Shown in pieces: positions 24,295 to 35,214 of a stretch of 64,000 bases of DNA. Source of the stretch: Azospirillum rugosum (GTDB taxonomy: Bacteria; Pseudomonadota; Alphaproteobacteria; Azospirillales; Azospirillaceae); contig NZ_JAGINP010000017.1 of NCBI RefSeq assembly GCF_017876155.1, positions 124,001 through 188,000 on the forward strand. Direction: 5' to 3'. The notes beneath the pieces were generated by a model, which did not search any database, was not told where the DNA came from, and was given only the letters and a program-made list of their open reading frames with translations. The first letter of the stretch is position 1; each line of letters begins with the position of its first letter. A program made the position numbers and the translations under genes.

Positions 24295-25320
24295 TCAGAA
24301 CGTCGGATTGAGCTTCAGCGTCCGATACCGGTCGACCGACCGAACGGTGACGGGTTCAAGCTTCGGGCCGCGCATCACCTCCAGCGGGACGGCGACGCCC
24401 GCCGGACCGAGGCCCCAAAGCTTTCGGTAGAAGTCGGCGAGGCTGGAGAAGCGTTGCCCGCCCACCCCGACGATCTGGTCGCCGGCCTTCACCCCGGCCG
24501 ATTCGGCTGGGCTCTGCGGAGTGACCCGTTCGACCAGCAAGCGGCCTTGCTCCTCGCGCAGGGTCACGCCCAGCCAGGGGCGAGGCGGGTCCTGCCGGCG
24601 CCCGTAGGCCAGGAGATCGGACAGAATCGGCTTCAGCGCGGACACCGGCACGAACATGTTGCCGGCCACCGCCGCGTGCCCGGGCATGGCGTCGCGCACG
24701 ATCAGCGAACCGACGCCGACCAGCTGGCCCTTGCGGTCAACCAGCGCGGCGCCGTTGAAGCCGGCGATGGGCGGGCTGGTGAAGATCGCCTCGTCCAGCA
24801 GATATTCCCAATAGCCGGCGAACTCCCGCTTGCCCACGACCAGCACCGGCTGGGCCGGCTGCGGACCGTGCCGGCTCAGGATCAGCGCGGCATCGCCTTC
24901 CTTCAGCGACTCCGAATCGCCGATCCGCATGGGGGACGCGGCGAAGTCCAGGCCGGCGCGGACGAGCCCGAATCCGGTCGACTGGTCGTAGGCGACCAAT
25001 TCGGCTGGATATCCGCGGCCATCGCCGGCGGTGACCTGGATTTGCGCCGCCTCCACGACCGTGTAGCCGATGGTGAGGATCAGGCCGGATCCGTCGATGA
25101 CCACACCGGTGCCCTCCCGCTCGGTCCCGAGGGTTTGGGCGCTCTGCGCGTCGGGGAGGATGGTGGCGTTGATCCGCACGACGGCGCGGGCCAGCGCTTC
25201 CGCGTTCAACTCGTCCGCCAAGGCCGGCGACGTTGCCCCGATGACCAGCTCCGGACCGGCGAGAAGGGCTCCGGCTAGGAGTGCCATGGACCAGGAGATG
25301 CGGCGCCAGCGACCCGTCAT
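24295..25320 (-). CDS. HtrA-like PDZ protein with a degenerate catalytic triad
   Basis: 341 aa from ATG 25320, set by AAGGAGGGACGC. An N-terminal signal peptide (WSMALLAGALLAGPELVIGA, cut after SPALA) sends it to the periplasm. Residues about 40-230 follow the trypsin-like HtrA fold: GTGVVIDGSGLILTIGYTVVE, then YDQSTGFGLVRAGLD, then IAGFNGAALVDRKGQLVGV. At the three catalytic positions His is Tyr86, Asp is Gly116 and Ser is Asn189, so proteolysis is not expected. A C-terminal PDZ domain (about 245-335, PWLGVTL...VTPQSPAESAGVKAGD) is intact. It may act as a scaffold, inhibitor or chaperone. Confidence 0.82.
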   Translation of the reverse strand: MTGRWRRISWSMALLAGALLAGPELVIGATSPALADELNAEALARAVVRINATILPDAQSAQTLGTEREGTGVVIDGSGLILTIGYTVVEAAQIQVTAGDGRGYPAELVAYDQSTGFGLVRAGLDFAASPMRIGDSESLKEGDAALILSRHGPQPAQPVLVVGKREFAGYWEYLLDEAIFTSPPIAGFNGAALVDRKGQLVGVGSLIVRDAMPGHAAVAGNMFVPVSALKPILSDLLAYGRRQDPPRPWLGVTLREEQGRLLVERVTPQSPAESAGVKAGDQIVGVGGQRFSSLADFYRKLWGLGPAGVAVPLEVMRGPKLEPVTVRSVDRYRTLKLNPTF

Positions 25321-25508
25321 GCGTCCCTCCTTCACCGGGATCCGAGTCGGGCCGGACGGCCGTCACGCGGTCCACAGGAATGAGATGAGAGCGGGAACGC
25401 CGCCATCAAGTGGGGCCATCAAGTGGAGATCGCACCGGAACGTCTAGAAATGAAACCAGCGGCCCCTCGCCGGTGTTACCCGGGACTGAGACAACGGAGG
25501 AAGCCGAC

Positions 25509-25685
25509 ATGCCCATCAACAACGAACGCGACCTCGAAAGGGCCGTCGAGGAGTTCCAGCGCCTGTCCGACGCGCCGGCCGGCTCGCCGGACGAAAGGCG
25601 CCGCCGTGAATTGGACGCGGAAATCAAGGCCTTCTACGTCCAGAACATGGATGAGCTGCGCGTCGCCAAGCCCCGGCACGAGTAA
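25509..25685 (+). CDS. Small acidic helical protein, unknown
   Basis: 58 aa from ATG 25509 with GGAGGAAG upstream. The sequence (INNERDLERAVEEFQRL...AGSPDERRRRELDAEIKAFY) looks like two amphipathic helices joined by a PAGSPDE turn. It resembles the N-terminal segment of HigA-type antitoxins but lacks the HTH that would follow, and no toxin gene is adjacent. The codon usage is typical of the window and the ribosome site is strong, so the gene is probably real. Confidence 0.6.
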   Translation: MPINNERDLERAVEEFQRLSDAPAGSPDERRRRELDAEIKAFYVQNMDELRVAKPRHE

Positions 25686-25841
25686 CCGCGCGTTCCGCTG
25701 ACGCCGGGCCAGGGAACCGGACCCTGGAACCGGACATGTGGCCATTTCTCCATCGACGCGGGGGCGCCGGCTGGCCGACACTGGCGACGTTGCGCGCCGG
25801 CCGCTCAGCCGGCGCCGCTTGTTCAGGAGAGCGCCCCCGCG

Positions 25842-26078
25842 ATGAAGCGAATCGACAGTTGCTACACGTGCCTGTTCTGGGAAGGGCAGGGGATCCGCCA
25901 GCGCGGCCCGAAGGGGTTGTGCCGGCGCTTCCCGCCCGTCGTGACCCCCCGCGACCCGGAAGGCCGGTTCCCGATCACGCTGTCCACCGATTGGTGCGGC
26001 GAGTGGAAGCGGGACATCGGCGAGCCGGTGGGCGACTCAGCGGACGACCGCATCATCTACGACGACCAGGACGCCTGA
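25842..26078 (+). CDS. Small cysteine-rich protein, unknown
   Basis: 78 aa, ATG 25842 with CAGGAGAG upstream. Four cysteines are arranged as CYTCLFW (Cys7, Cys10), GLCRRFPPV (about Cys27) and DWCGEW (about Cys52), a spacing that could bind one metal ion or iron-sulfur cluster. Short proteins with CxxCxFW...CRRxPP...WCGEW are common in bacterial and phage genomes; I know of no assigned function. The acidic C-terminal tail (DSADDRIIYDDQD) is variable-looking. Confidence 0.65.
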   Translation: MKRIDSCYTCLFWEGQGIRQRGPKGLCRRFPPVVTPRDPEGRFPITLSTDWCGEWKRDIGEPVGDSADDRIIYDDQDA

Positions 26079-26110
26079 ACGGTCAGTAAGGATGTGGCGC
26101 CTGCCCTCCG

Positions 26111-26353
26111 TCAGCGGGGCAGTGGCGCCATCACCATCGTGCGCCGGCTTTCCAAAAGAAGGAATTCGCCGCCCACCTGCGTCTGACGCCGGTCCGCCTC
26201 CAGGATCGCCACGACGACGATCATGACGACCAAAACGACGAGCATGGCGCTGACGGCACCCCAGTTGCCGTCCGGTCCGTTGGCCGGTCCGTTGGCCGGC
26301 CCATTGGAATGAGTGTGTTCGTCCTGAAGTGTCACGGGCCCCTCCGCCGCCAT
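26111..26353 (-). CDS. Small single-pass membrane protein, unknown
   Basis: 80 aa if started at ATG 26353; the ribosome site is weak and the start uncertain. A short repeat NGPANGPANGPDGNWG (about 18-33) precedes one transmembrane helix (VSAMLVVLVVMIVVVAIL), and a charged tail follows. The Gly-Pro-Ala-Asn repeat arises from tandem copies of a 12-base unit near 26274-26306. No family recognised; it could be spurious. Confidence 0.4.
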   Translation of the reverse strand: MAAEGPVTLQDEHTHSNGPANGPANGPDGNWGAVSAMLVVLVVMIVVVAILEADRRQTQVGGEFLLLESRRTMVMAPLPR

Positions 26354-26481
26354 ACACGCCCAGGTACCGAAGTCGACAGCCCTGTGAATGTATGTGGGTA
26401 TGGGGCAGGGGAGCCGCATCCGACGGCCGGACAGTGCGGCCTGATCTTTCGGCCCACGCCGATCGGAGTATGAGAAAAGCA

Positions 26482-26516
26482 AAAAGGCCAAGTTCCGCAA
26501 AGGAACTTGGCCTTTT
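26482..26516 (-). terminator. Terminator downstream of tRNA-Asn
   Basis: AAAAGGCCAAGTTCC and GGAACTTGGCCTTTT are perfect 15-bp arms around GCAAA. The hairpin starts 6 bases past the tRNA-Asn 3' end on the minus strand, where the stem is followed by GCTTTTC. Confidence 0.8.
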
Positions 26517-26521
26517 CAAAG

Positions 26522-26597
26522 TGGCTCCCGGTGCTGGACTCGAACCAGCGACACGCGGATTAACAGTCCGCTGCTCTACCGACTGAGCTAACCGGGA
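26522..26597 (-). tRNA. tRNA-Asn(GUU)
   Basis: 76 nt on the minus strand. The acceptor TCCCGGT pairs with ACCGGGA, the discriminator G is followed by an encoded CCA. D-arm AGCTCAGTCGGTAGAGC, anticodon loop CTGTTAA (anticodon GTT) and T arm CTGG-TTCGAGT-CCAG are all canonical. Confidence 0.97.
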
Positions 26598-26786
26598 TCA
26601 GTCGCGCCGTTGTCGGCGTGGGCGGCGTTATAGCGAACCCTCGGACGCTTGCCAAGCCTTTTGATGACAAAAAATGCGGATCGATTTTTCATCGCCGGAG
26701 CGGACCGTGAAGACGCGAAAACGCGCCGCTGCAGGTGATGCCTGCACGGCGAAGACACGTCGACGGATCGTTCAAGGAAAGAAGGA

Positions 26787-26860
26787 TGGAGGCACGGGCC
26801 GGAATCGAACCGGCATTGACGGATTTGCAGTCCGCTGCATCACCACTCTGCCACCGCGCC
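26787..26860 (-). tRNA. tRNA-Cys(GCA)
   Basis: 74 nt on the minus strand. The acceptor GGCGCGG pairs with CCGTGCC (one G-T), followed by T and an encoded CCA. The anticodon loop CTGCAAA gives anticodon GCA; the T arm GCCGG-TTCGATT-CCGGC is intact. It lies 189 bases upstream of tRNA-Asn on the same strand. Confidence 0.97.
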
Positions 26861-27073
26861 ATCCTTGTTGGCACCCCGTGAAAGGGCGCCGCAGCGTGGG
26901 AGCGGACGTATACTGCGCTTCGCAGGGGCGGTCAAGCGCCTTGCTGCGATCCAGCCAGGATCCCGTGTAGCGTTGTGTTCATGCCGCTTTGAAGATATAT
27001 ACGCGACAAGGCAACGGAGCCGTCCCGCATGGCTTGGTGCCGGGCCCATCCACCAAATCAATAAGCGACCGCC

Positions 27074-27730
27074 ATGTCAGAATACGCCGCCGCCCGTCTC
27101 AACATGGTCGAGGGGCAGATTCGCCCGAACAAGGTCACCGACCACCGCTTGGTCGAAGCCATGCTCGACATCCCGCGTGAGGTGTTCGTGCCGCAGGCGG
27201 CGCGGGGCATCGCTTATGTGGATGAAGACATCGCCATCGGTGGCGGCCGCTATCTGATGGAGCCGATGGTGTTCGCCCGCATGCTCCAGGAAGTGGGCGT
27301 GGAGGAGACCGACGTCGTCCTCGACATCGGCTGCGCCACCGGCTACTCGACCGCCGTGCTGGCGCGGCTGGCCGCGACCGTGGTCGGCGTCGAGTCGGAC
27401 GCCTCCCTTGCGCAGCGTGCCGGCGAGGCGCTCGCCGAGGTCGGCGCGGTCAACGCAACCGTCGTGACCGGCCCGCTCACCGAGGGGCACGCCGCCAAGG
27501 CGCCCTACGACGTCATCGTCTTCGAAGGCCTCGTCGCCGAGGTGCCGGAAGCGATCACCGCGCAGCTGGCCGACGGCGGCCGGCTCATCGCGACGGTCAT
27601 GGGCGATCGCGGGGTGGGCGAGGTGAAGCTCTACCAGCGCATCGGCGGCGTCGTGTCGGGCCGGATCCTGTTCGAGGCGCATTCGCGCCCGTTGCCTGGA
27701 TTCGAGGCAAAACCCAAGTTCGTTTTCTAA
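27074..27730 (+). CDS. Protein-L-isoaspartate O-methyltransferase family protein
   Basis: 218 aa. The family uses S-adenosylmethionine to mark damaged isoaspartyl residues in proteins. Seen here: MVEGQIRPNKVTDHRLVEAM, PREVFVPQAARGIAYVDEDIAI, and the SAM motif I VLDIGCATGYSTAVLA (about 84-99) followed by VVGVESD. It belongs to the alphaproteobacterial PCMT branch often encoded just before tolC, so its true substrate may differ from classical Pcm. The downstream order is rhodanese then tolC. Confidence 0.82.
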   Translation: MSEYAAARLNMVEGQIRPNKVTDHRLVEAMLDIPREVFVPQAARGIAYVDEDIAIGGGRYLMEPMVFARMLQEVGVEETDVVLDIGCATGYSTAVLARLAATVVGVESDASLAQRAGEALAEVGAVNATVVTGPLTEGHAAKAPYDVIVFEGLVAEVPEAITAQLADGGRLIATVMGDRGVGEVKLYQRIGGVVSGRILFEAHSRPLPGFEAKPKFVF

Positions 27731-27824
27731 ACCACGTTTTTCATTCTAAGATCATCACGTTTGTAACCGATCACCTCGCCTTGCAACGGCCGCGTCACGG
27801 CGGCACGCAGCGGAGAACCGACCC

Positions 27825-28151
27825 ATGCCGGCGCCGATTGAGATGGAGGTCGAAGACCTCGACCGAATCCGCAAATCCGGAGGAGACCCGCTGGTGCTCG
27901 ACGTTCGCGAGCCCCATGAAGTGGCCATCTGCGCAATCCCCGACAGCCTGCACGTCCCCATGGGCTCCGTGCCGCGGCGGGTCGGGGAACTGCCGACGGA
28001 TCGCGACATCGTGGTCGTATGCCACCATGGGGGCCGGAGCGCGCAGGTGACCATGTGGTTGCGTTCCCAGGGGTTCGACCGCGCCAGCAATCTGAGCGGC
28101 GGTGTCGACGCCTGGGCGCGCCGAATCGACCCGAACATGAAGGTCTACTGA
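27825..28151 (+). CDS. Single-domain rhodanese
   Basis: 108 aa. The rhodanese fold is shown by LVLDVREPHEVAICAIPDSLHVPMGSV and the active-site loop CHHGGRS with Cys66, then LRSQGFDRASNLSGGVDAW. It carries sulfur as a persulfide; the partner is unknown. The stop is 2 bases before the tolC start, so it is translated in tandem with TolC. Confidence 0.93.
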   Translation: MPAPIEMEVEDLDRIRKSGGDPLVLDVREPHEVAICAIPDSLHVPMGSVPRRVGELPTDRDIVVVCHHGGRSAQVTMWLRSQGFDRASNLSGGVDAWARRIDPNMKVY

Positions 28152-28153
28152 AC

Positions 28154-29563
28154 ATGACTGTGCGAAGCCGTTTCGCGCGCCATTTGCTGACGACGACCCT
28201 GACCCTGGGCGTCTTGTTCGCGGGTGCCATGGAAAGCGCATCCGCCCAGACGCTCCAGGAGGCGCTCGCCCAGGCTTACGCCAGCAACCCGGCGCTCGGC
28301 GCCCAGCGCGCACGCCAGCGGGCGGTCGACGAAAGCGTTCCGCAGGCGCTTTCCGGCTATCGTCCGACCGTCCGGGCGACCGCCAACGTCGGTCGCAACA
28401 TCACGAGCCAGGATGTCTACAGCCGGGCGGCGGGCGCGTCCCAGACGATCGGAACGCAGGTCAACCCGAAATCCGTAGGTCTTAGCGCGACCCAGCCGCT
28501 CTACGATGCCACGGTAGGCCCCGCGGTCCGCCGGGCCGAGCGCACCGTCGAAGCCCAGCGCGCCAACACCCTTGCCACGGAACAGCAGACGCTGCTCACC
28601 GCCGCGACCGCCTACCTGGACGTGGTCCAGAACCAGGCGCTCCTGCAGCTCCAGGCGAACAACGAGCAGGTGCTGCGCCGTCAGCTCGACGCCGCCCGCG
28701 ACCGCTTCCGCGTCGGCGAGTACACCCGCACCGACGTCAGCCAGTCCGAATCGCGTCTGGCCGCCTCGATCGCCTCGCGCATCTCCGCCGAAGGCACCCT
28801 CCAGGCGTCGCGCGCCGCCTACGAGCGCACCATCGGCTCGATGCCCGGCAATCTCAAGGCGCCCAAGCCGAACTTCAAGCTGCCGGCCACCCTGGACGAG
28901 GTGGTCGAGATGGCGCGGTCGAACAACCCGTCGGTCCTCGCCGCATCCTACACCGAGCAGGCGCAGCGCGAAGCGGTCGACCAGCAGTTCGGCCGGCTGC
29001 TGCCGTCGGCCAACCTGTCGGCGCAGGCCCAGCGCTCGTGGGATGCCTCGACGTCGAGCGGAATCGACACGCGCCGGCTGGACAGCGCCCAGTTCACCGC
29101 CCAGGTGACGATCCCGCTGTACCAGGCCGGCCTTCCTGAGGCGCTGACCCGCGAGGCGAAGCACACCGCGAATCAGGCGCGTCTGCAGATCGAGGACGCG
29201 CGGGCCCAGTCCGTGCAGTCGGCGATCAGCGCGTGGCAGGGCCTCCAGGCCGCCCGCGCCAGCATCGAATCGTTCAATTCGCAGATCCGCGCGGCGGAAA
29301 TCGCGTTGGAAGGCGTGCGCCAGGAAGCGCAGGTCGGTTCGCGCACCGTGCTCGACGTGCTGAACCAGGAGCAGGAGCTGCTCAACGCCCGCGTGAACCT
29401 CGTGCAGGCACAGCGCAACGAAATGGTCCAGGCCTTCACCGTCCTGGGCGCGATCGGACAGTTGACCGCACGGCAGCTCAGCCTTCCGGTCCAGTACTAC
29501 AATCCGGACACGCATTACCAGCAGGTGCGGAACAAGTGGACCGGCACCGGCGTGCCGGAGTGA
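28154..29563 (+). CDS. tolC: TolC-family outer membrane channel protein
   Basis: 469 aa from ATG 28154, with a signal peptide (FARHLLTTTLTLGVLFAGAMESASA). It is an outer-membrane efflux protein: a trimeric barrel with a long helical tunnel that serves type I secretion and RND pumps. Repeated helical elements are LQEALAQAYASNPALGAQRAR and, in the second half, VVEMARSNNPSVLAA; GEYTRTDVSQSESRLA and GSRTVLDVLNQEQELLNARVN are the paired conserved TolC motifs. No pump genes adjoin it. A clear terminator follows. Confidence 0.93.
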   Translation: MTVRSRFARHLLTTTLTLGVLFAGAMESASAQTLQEALAQAYASNPALGAQRARQRAVDESVPQALSGYRPTVRATANVGRNITSQDVYSRAAGASQTIGTQVNPKSVGLSATQPLYDATVGPAVRRAERTVEAQRANTLATEQQTLLTAATAYLDVVQNQALLQLQANNEQVLRRQLDAARDRFRVGEYTRTDVSQSESRLAASIASRISAEGTLQASRAAYERTIGSMPGNLKAPKPNFKLPATLDEVVEMARSNNPSVLAASYTEQAQREAVDQQFGRLLPSANLSAQAQRSWDASTSSGIDTRRLDSAQFTAQVTIPLYQAGLPEALTREAKHTANQARLQIEDARAQSVQSAISAWQGLQAARASIESFNSQIRAAEIALEGVRQEAQVGSRTVLDVLNQEQELLNARVNLVQAQRNEMVQAFTVLGAIGQLTARQLSLPVQYYNPDTHYQQVRNKWTGTGVPE

Positions 29564-29569
29564 TGGAAG

Positions 29570-29594
29570 CGGCCCGCCCCGGCGGGCCGTTTTT
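29570..29594 (+). terminator. Terminator of tolC
   Basis: CGGCCCGCC and GGCGGGCCG (29570-29589) around CC, followed by five Ts. It lies 7 bases after the stop. Confidence 0.92.
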
Positions 29595-29660
29595 GTCTGG
29601 TGGCTTTTTACCGGAGCCTGCCCTAGTGTCCGCACAGGATGACGTCCCGGATTTGCCACG

Positions 29661-30362
29661 ATGAGCGATAAAGGCCAGCAAGAACCGTCGATGGAGGAGA
29701 TCCTCGCCTCCATCCGCCGCATCATCTCCGAGGACGGCGAACCGGCGAAGGCGGAAGCGGCACCACCCCCACCGCCTCCTCCTCCGCCGCCACCCCCACC
29801 TCCTCCACCGCCGCCCCCGCCGCCTCCGCTTCCGGAAGAGGACGACGTCCTCGAACTGACGCAGATGGTCCGCGACGACGGGTCGGTGGTGGACGTGGAT
29901 GAGTCCGACCTCGAACCCGACCCGTGGCGCGATGAACCGGCCTTTCCGGAACCTCTTGCCGTTCCGGAGCCGGATTTCCACGACGATGAGCCTGAGCCGC
30001 CGCCCCCGCCGCCTCCGCGCCCGGCCGCGCGCCGTCCGGTCCCGAGTTTCGACGATTTCGAGGACGACGAGCCGCCGCCGCCGCCGCGCCACCGCCCGCG
30101 CGCGCAGGACATCGACGACGGCTTGATCTCCCGCCGGGTCGCGGAGGAGTCGTCGCACCATTTCACGCATCTGGCGCGCCAGCTCGGCGACGACCTGTCC
30201 ATCGGCCCGATGCCGGTCGGCGTTCGGACCGTGGAGGAAGTGGTCCGCGAGCTGTTGAAGCCGCTGCTGAAGGAATGGCTGGACGAAAACCTGCCGACCA
30301 TCGTCGAGCGGCTCGTGCAGCAGGAGATCGACCGGATGATCCGGCGGTCCCAGAAATTCTAG
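29661..30362 (+). CDS. popZ: PopZ-like polar organizing protein with a 22-proline run
   Basis: 233 aa. The N-terminal helix QEPSMEEILASIRRIIS and C-terminal helices (VVRELLKPLLKEWLDENLP and TIVERLVQQEIDRMIRR) are the hallmarks of PopZ (DUF2497), the alphaproteobacterial scaffold that self-assembles at cell poles and tethers chromosome centromeres. Between them lies a low-complexity Pro/Asp/Glu spacer. Residues about 35-56 are 22 consecutive prolines coded by all four Pro codons in mixed order, so this is not a simple DNA triplet repeat. Position directly before valS is the conserved order in this class. Confidence 0.9.
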   Translation: MSDKGQQEPSMEEILASIRRIISEDGEPAKAEAAPPPPPPPPPPPPPPPPPPPPPPLPEEDDVLELTQMVRDDGSVVDVDESDLEPDPWRDEPAFPEPLAVPEPDFHDDEPEPPPPPPPRPAARRPVPSFDDFEDDEPPPPPRHRPRAQDIDDGLISRRVAEESSHHFTHLARQLGDDLSIGPMPVGVRTVEEVVRELLKPLLKEWLDENLPTIVERLVQQEIDRMIRRSQKF

Positions 30363-30419
30363 AGGGCGATCCGCCCAGCCCTATTTTCCGGTCAAGATCG
30401 TAAGCGAAAGTTCCTGGTG

Positions 30420-33071
<2,652 letters not shown>

Positions 33072-33103
33072 TGCCGCGCCGCCGGTTGACCCACTGATGA
33101 AGG

Positions 33104-33134
33104 AGGGCAGGGGCTTCGGCCACTGCCCTTTTTC
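33104..33134 (+). terminator. Terminator of valS
   Basis: AGGGCAG (33104-33110) pairs with CTGCCCT (33123-33129) across a loop that can extend the stem, followed by TTTTCTTT. Confidence 0.75.
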
Positions 33135-33255
33135 TTTGGACCTGTGGACATCCCCGCGCCCGCGGTGTCATACCGGCGGCGCCTTCAGGCGCCGTCCGTA
33201 TCACCGCTGCCCAGACTTCGTTGTGCGTTCTTTGTGTTGAGCATGCTTTGCGGGC

Positions 33256-34104
33256 ATGATGGTCGCTGCGCGCGCATTCCGCTGCGAGGCTGAAGGGGGG
33301 CAGGGGGCCGCTTTGTCGTTCGTTCTGTCGAAACTGCTCTGGCCGCTGGTTTCGCCCGGAAACTTTCTCGTCCTGGTGCTCACCGCCGGGACGATCCTCC
33401 TGTTCAGCCGCCGGCACGCCCGTCTGGGCCGGCGATTCGTCGTGGGTGCGGCGTTCGGGTTCCTGCTGATCACCTTCACGCCGCTCTCGTCCATGGTCGC
33501 CCTGCCGCTGGAGGAGCGGTTCCCCAAGACGTCGCTGCCCGACCAGGTCGACGGCATCATCATGCTGGGCGGCGGCGTCAATCCGCACCTATCGCTCGAC
33601 CGGAACGAGCCGTCGCTGAACAACGCCGCGGAGCGCGTGCTGGCCTTCGCCGACCTTGTCCGGCGCTTTCCGGCAGCCCGCCATGTCTTCACCGGGGGGA
33701 CCGGGCAGCTGTTCGCGCAGGAGGCGACCGAGGACGTTCCGCTGCGGGCCGCGCTCGTGCAGGCCGGCATCGATCCGGACAGCGTGACTTATGAGAACCA
33801 GTCCCGGAACACCTGGGAGAACGCGGTCTTCAGCCAGCGCATGGTACAGCCCAGGCCGGGCGAGACGTGGCTGCTGGTGACCTCCGCCATGCACATGCCG
33901 CGCGCGGTCGGCATTTTCCGCACAGTCGGCTGGCCGGTCATTCCCTATCCCGTCGATTACCGCACGCGGCCGGGCGCGCGTCCCTACACCCGGTTCGACC
34001 TCGACTTGCAGATGGAGACGCTTCGCGACTCGGTGCGGGAGTGGATCGGGCTGGTCGCCTACCGGGCGATGGGGCGCACCGACAGCCTGTTCCCCGGCCC
34101 CTAA
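33256..34104 (+). CDS. DUF218/YdcF-ElyC family membrane protein
   Basis: 282 aa if started at ATG 33256; a TTG at 33313 after a G-rich stretch is an alternative that would begin at SFVLSKLLWP. Two N-terminal transmembrane helices (NFLVLVLTAGTILLF; FVVGAAFGFLLITFTPL) anchor a periplasmic DUF218 domain (about 95-270). Its landmarks are DGIIMLGGGVN, FTGGTGQ, EDVPLRAALVQAGI, ENQSRNTWENAVFS and LVTSAMHMPRAVGIFR. E. coli ElyC and SanA relatives take part in envelope integrity; no specific reaction is known here. Confidence 0.85.
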   Translation: MMVAARAFRCEAEGGQGAALSFVLSKLLWPLVSPGNFLVLVLTAGTILLFSRRHARLGRRFVVGAAFGFLLITFTPLSSMVALPLEERFPKTSLPDQVDGIIMLGGGVNPHLSLDRNEPSLNNAAERVLAFADLVRRFPAARHVFTGGTGQLFAQEATEDVPLRAALVQAGIDPDSVTYENQSRNTWENAVFSQRMVQPRPGETWLLVTSAMHMPRAVGIFRTVGWPVIPYPVDYRTRPGARPYTRFDLDLQMETLRDSVREWIGLVAYRAMGRTDSLFPGP

Positions 34105-34220
34105 AACCCACGCCTTCCCCCCGGACTCCCTGCGACTTCGATGGGACGCCGCCGCTGCGCTGTTGGCGTTCCGGAGTAACTCGGTTAGAGTGCCGCCACT
34201 AGATTTTGCGGGGTGAAGGG

Positions 34221-35171
34221 ATGCGTCGGGCGCACATGCTGAGAGGGACGGTGGTGCTCCTGGGGGCACTGTCGCTCGCCGCGTGCGCGTCGAAGCCGCC
34301 TTCGCCCTCCTCGGGACTGCCGAAGAGCGGCATCTACAAAGTCGGGAAACCCTACCAGGTGGCTGGCGTCTGGTACTATCCGTCGGAGGACTTTTCCTAC
34401 GACGAGACCGGCATCGCCTCCTGGTACGGGCCGGGCTTTCACGAGAAGATCACCGCCAACGGCGAGCAGTACGACCAGAACGAGCTGACCGCGGCGCACA
34501 AGACGCTGCCGATGCCGAGCCTTGTCCGGGTGACCAACCTCGACAACGGCCGGTCGATCGTCGTGCGCGTCAACGACCGCGGCCCCTACGCCAACGGTCG
34601 CATCATCGACATGTCGCGGCGCGGCGCCCAGCTGCTGGGGTTCGACGGGGTCGGCACCGCCAAGGTGCGGGTCCAGATCCTGGCGGAGGAAAGCCGCGCC
34701 ATCGCGGCCGCCGCGCGCCAGGGCACGCCCGCCACCATTCTGGCCGAAACCGACGGTCCCGCGCCGAAGCCCGCCCCCCGCGGGCGCGTCGAGCTTGCCG
34801 AAGGCAGCGGCCCCGCCCGGCCGAGCCCCGCCGCGGTCGCCGCCGCGCCCGTTCCGGTGCCGAGCACCGTGCCGGGCAGCGTGGTGGAAGGCCGCTTCGT
34901 CCCCGCCCCGGTCGTCGCGGAGTTGCCGGTCAAGCCGTACGAGCAGATCTATGTTCAGGTCGGCGCCTTCGGCAATCTGGACAATGTGACCCGCGCGCGC
35001 GCCAAATTGGCCGCAATGGGGCAGGTGGCCCAGGTCACGCCGACCGTCACCGGGAGGCAGAAGCTGCAGCGGGTTCGGGTCGGCCCGCTGAACAGCGTGG
35101 AATCCGCAGACGCCGTCCTGAACCAAGTCATTCAGGCCGGCCTTACCGACGCCAAAATCGTGGTTGATTGA
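34221..35171 (+). CDS. rlpA: RlpA-like septal ring lytic transglycosylase lipoprotein
   Basis: 316 aa from ATG 34221, immediately behind GGGTGAAGGG. A lipoprotein signal ends in LSLAACAS (lipobox LAAC). The double-psi beta-barrel domain (about 60-155) has GIASWYGPGFHEKITANGE, LPMPSLVRVTNL, VVRVNDRGPYANGRIIDMS with the catalytic Asp. A Pro/Ala linker leads to a C-terminal SPOR domain (YVQVGAFGNLDNVTRARAKL), which binds denuded glycan at division sites. The gene precedes the D,D-carboxypeptidase gene as in many Gram-negatives. Confidence 0.92.
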   Translation: MRRAHMLRGTVVLLGALSLAACASKPPSPSSGLPKSGIYKVGKPYQVAGVWYYPSEDFSYDETGIASWYGPGFHEKITANGEQYDQNELTAAHKTLPMPSLVRVTNLDNGRSIVVRVNDRGPYANGRIIDMSRRGAQLLGFDGVGTAKVRVQILAEESRAIAAAARQGTPATILAETDGPAPKPAPRGRVELAEGSGPARPSPAAVAAAPVPVPSTVPGSVVEGRFVPAPVVAELPVKPYEQIYVQVGAFGNLDNVTRARAKLAAMGQVAQVTPTVTGRQKLQRVRVGPLNSVESADAVLNQVIQAGLTDAKIVVD

Positions 35172-35214
35172 TCGCTCGTTACCTGAGCGTTCTGGAGTTC
35201 CAAAGGGAGTTGTC

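Noticed and set aside
26329..26586. A plus-strand open frame running through the tRNA-Asn complement
   Set aside because: The C-terminal peptide is simply the translated complement of the tRNA gene.
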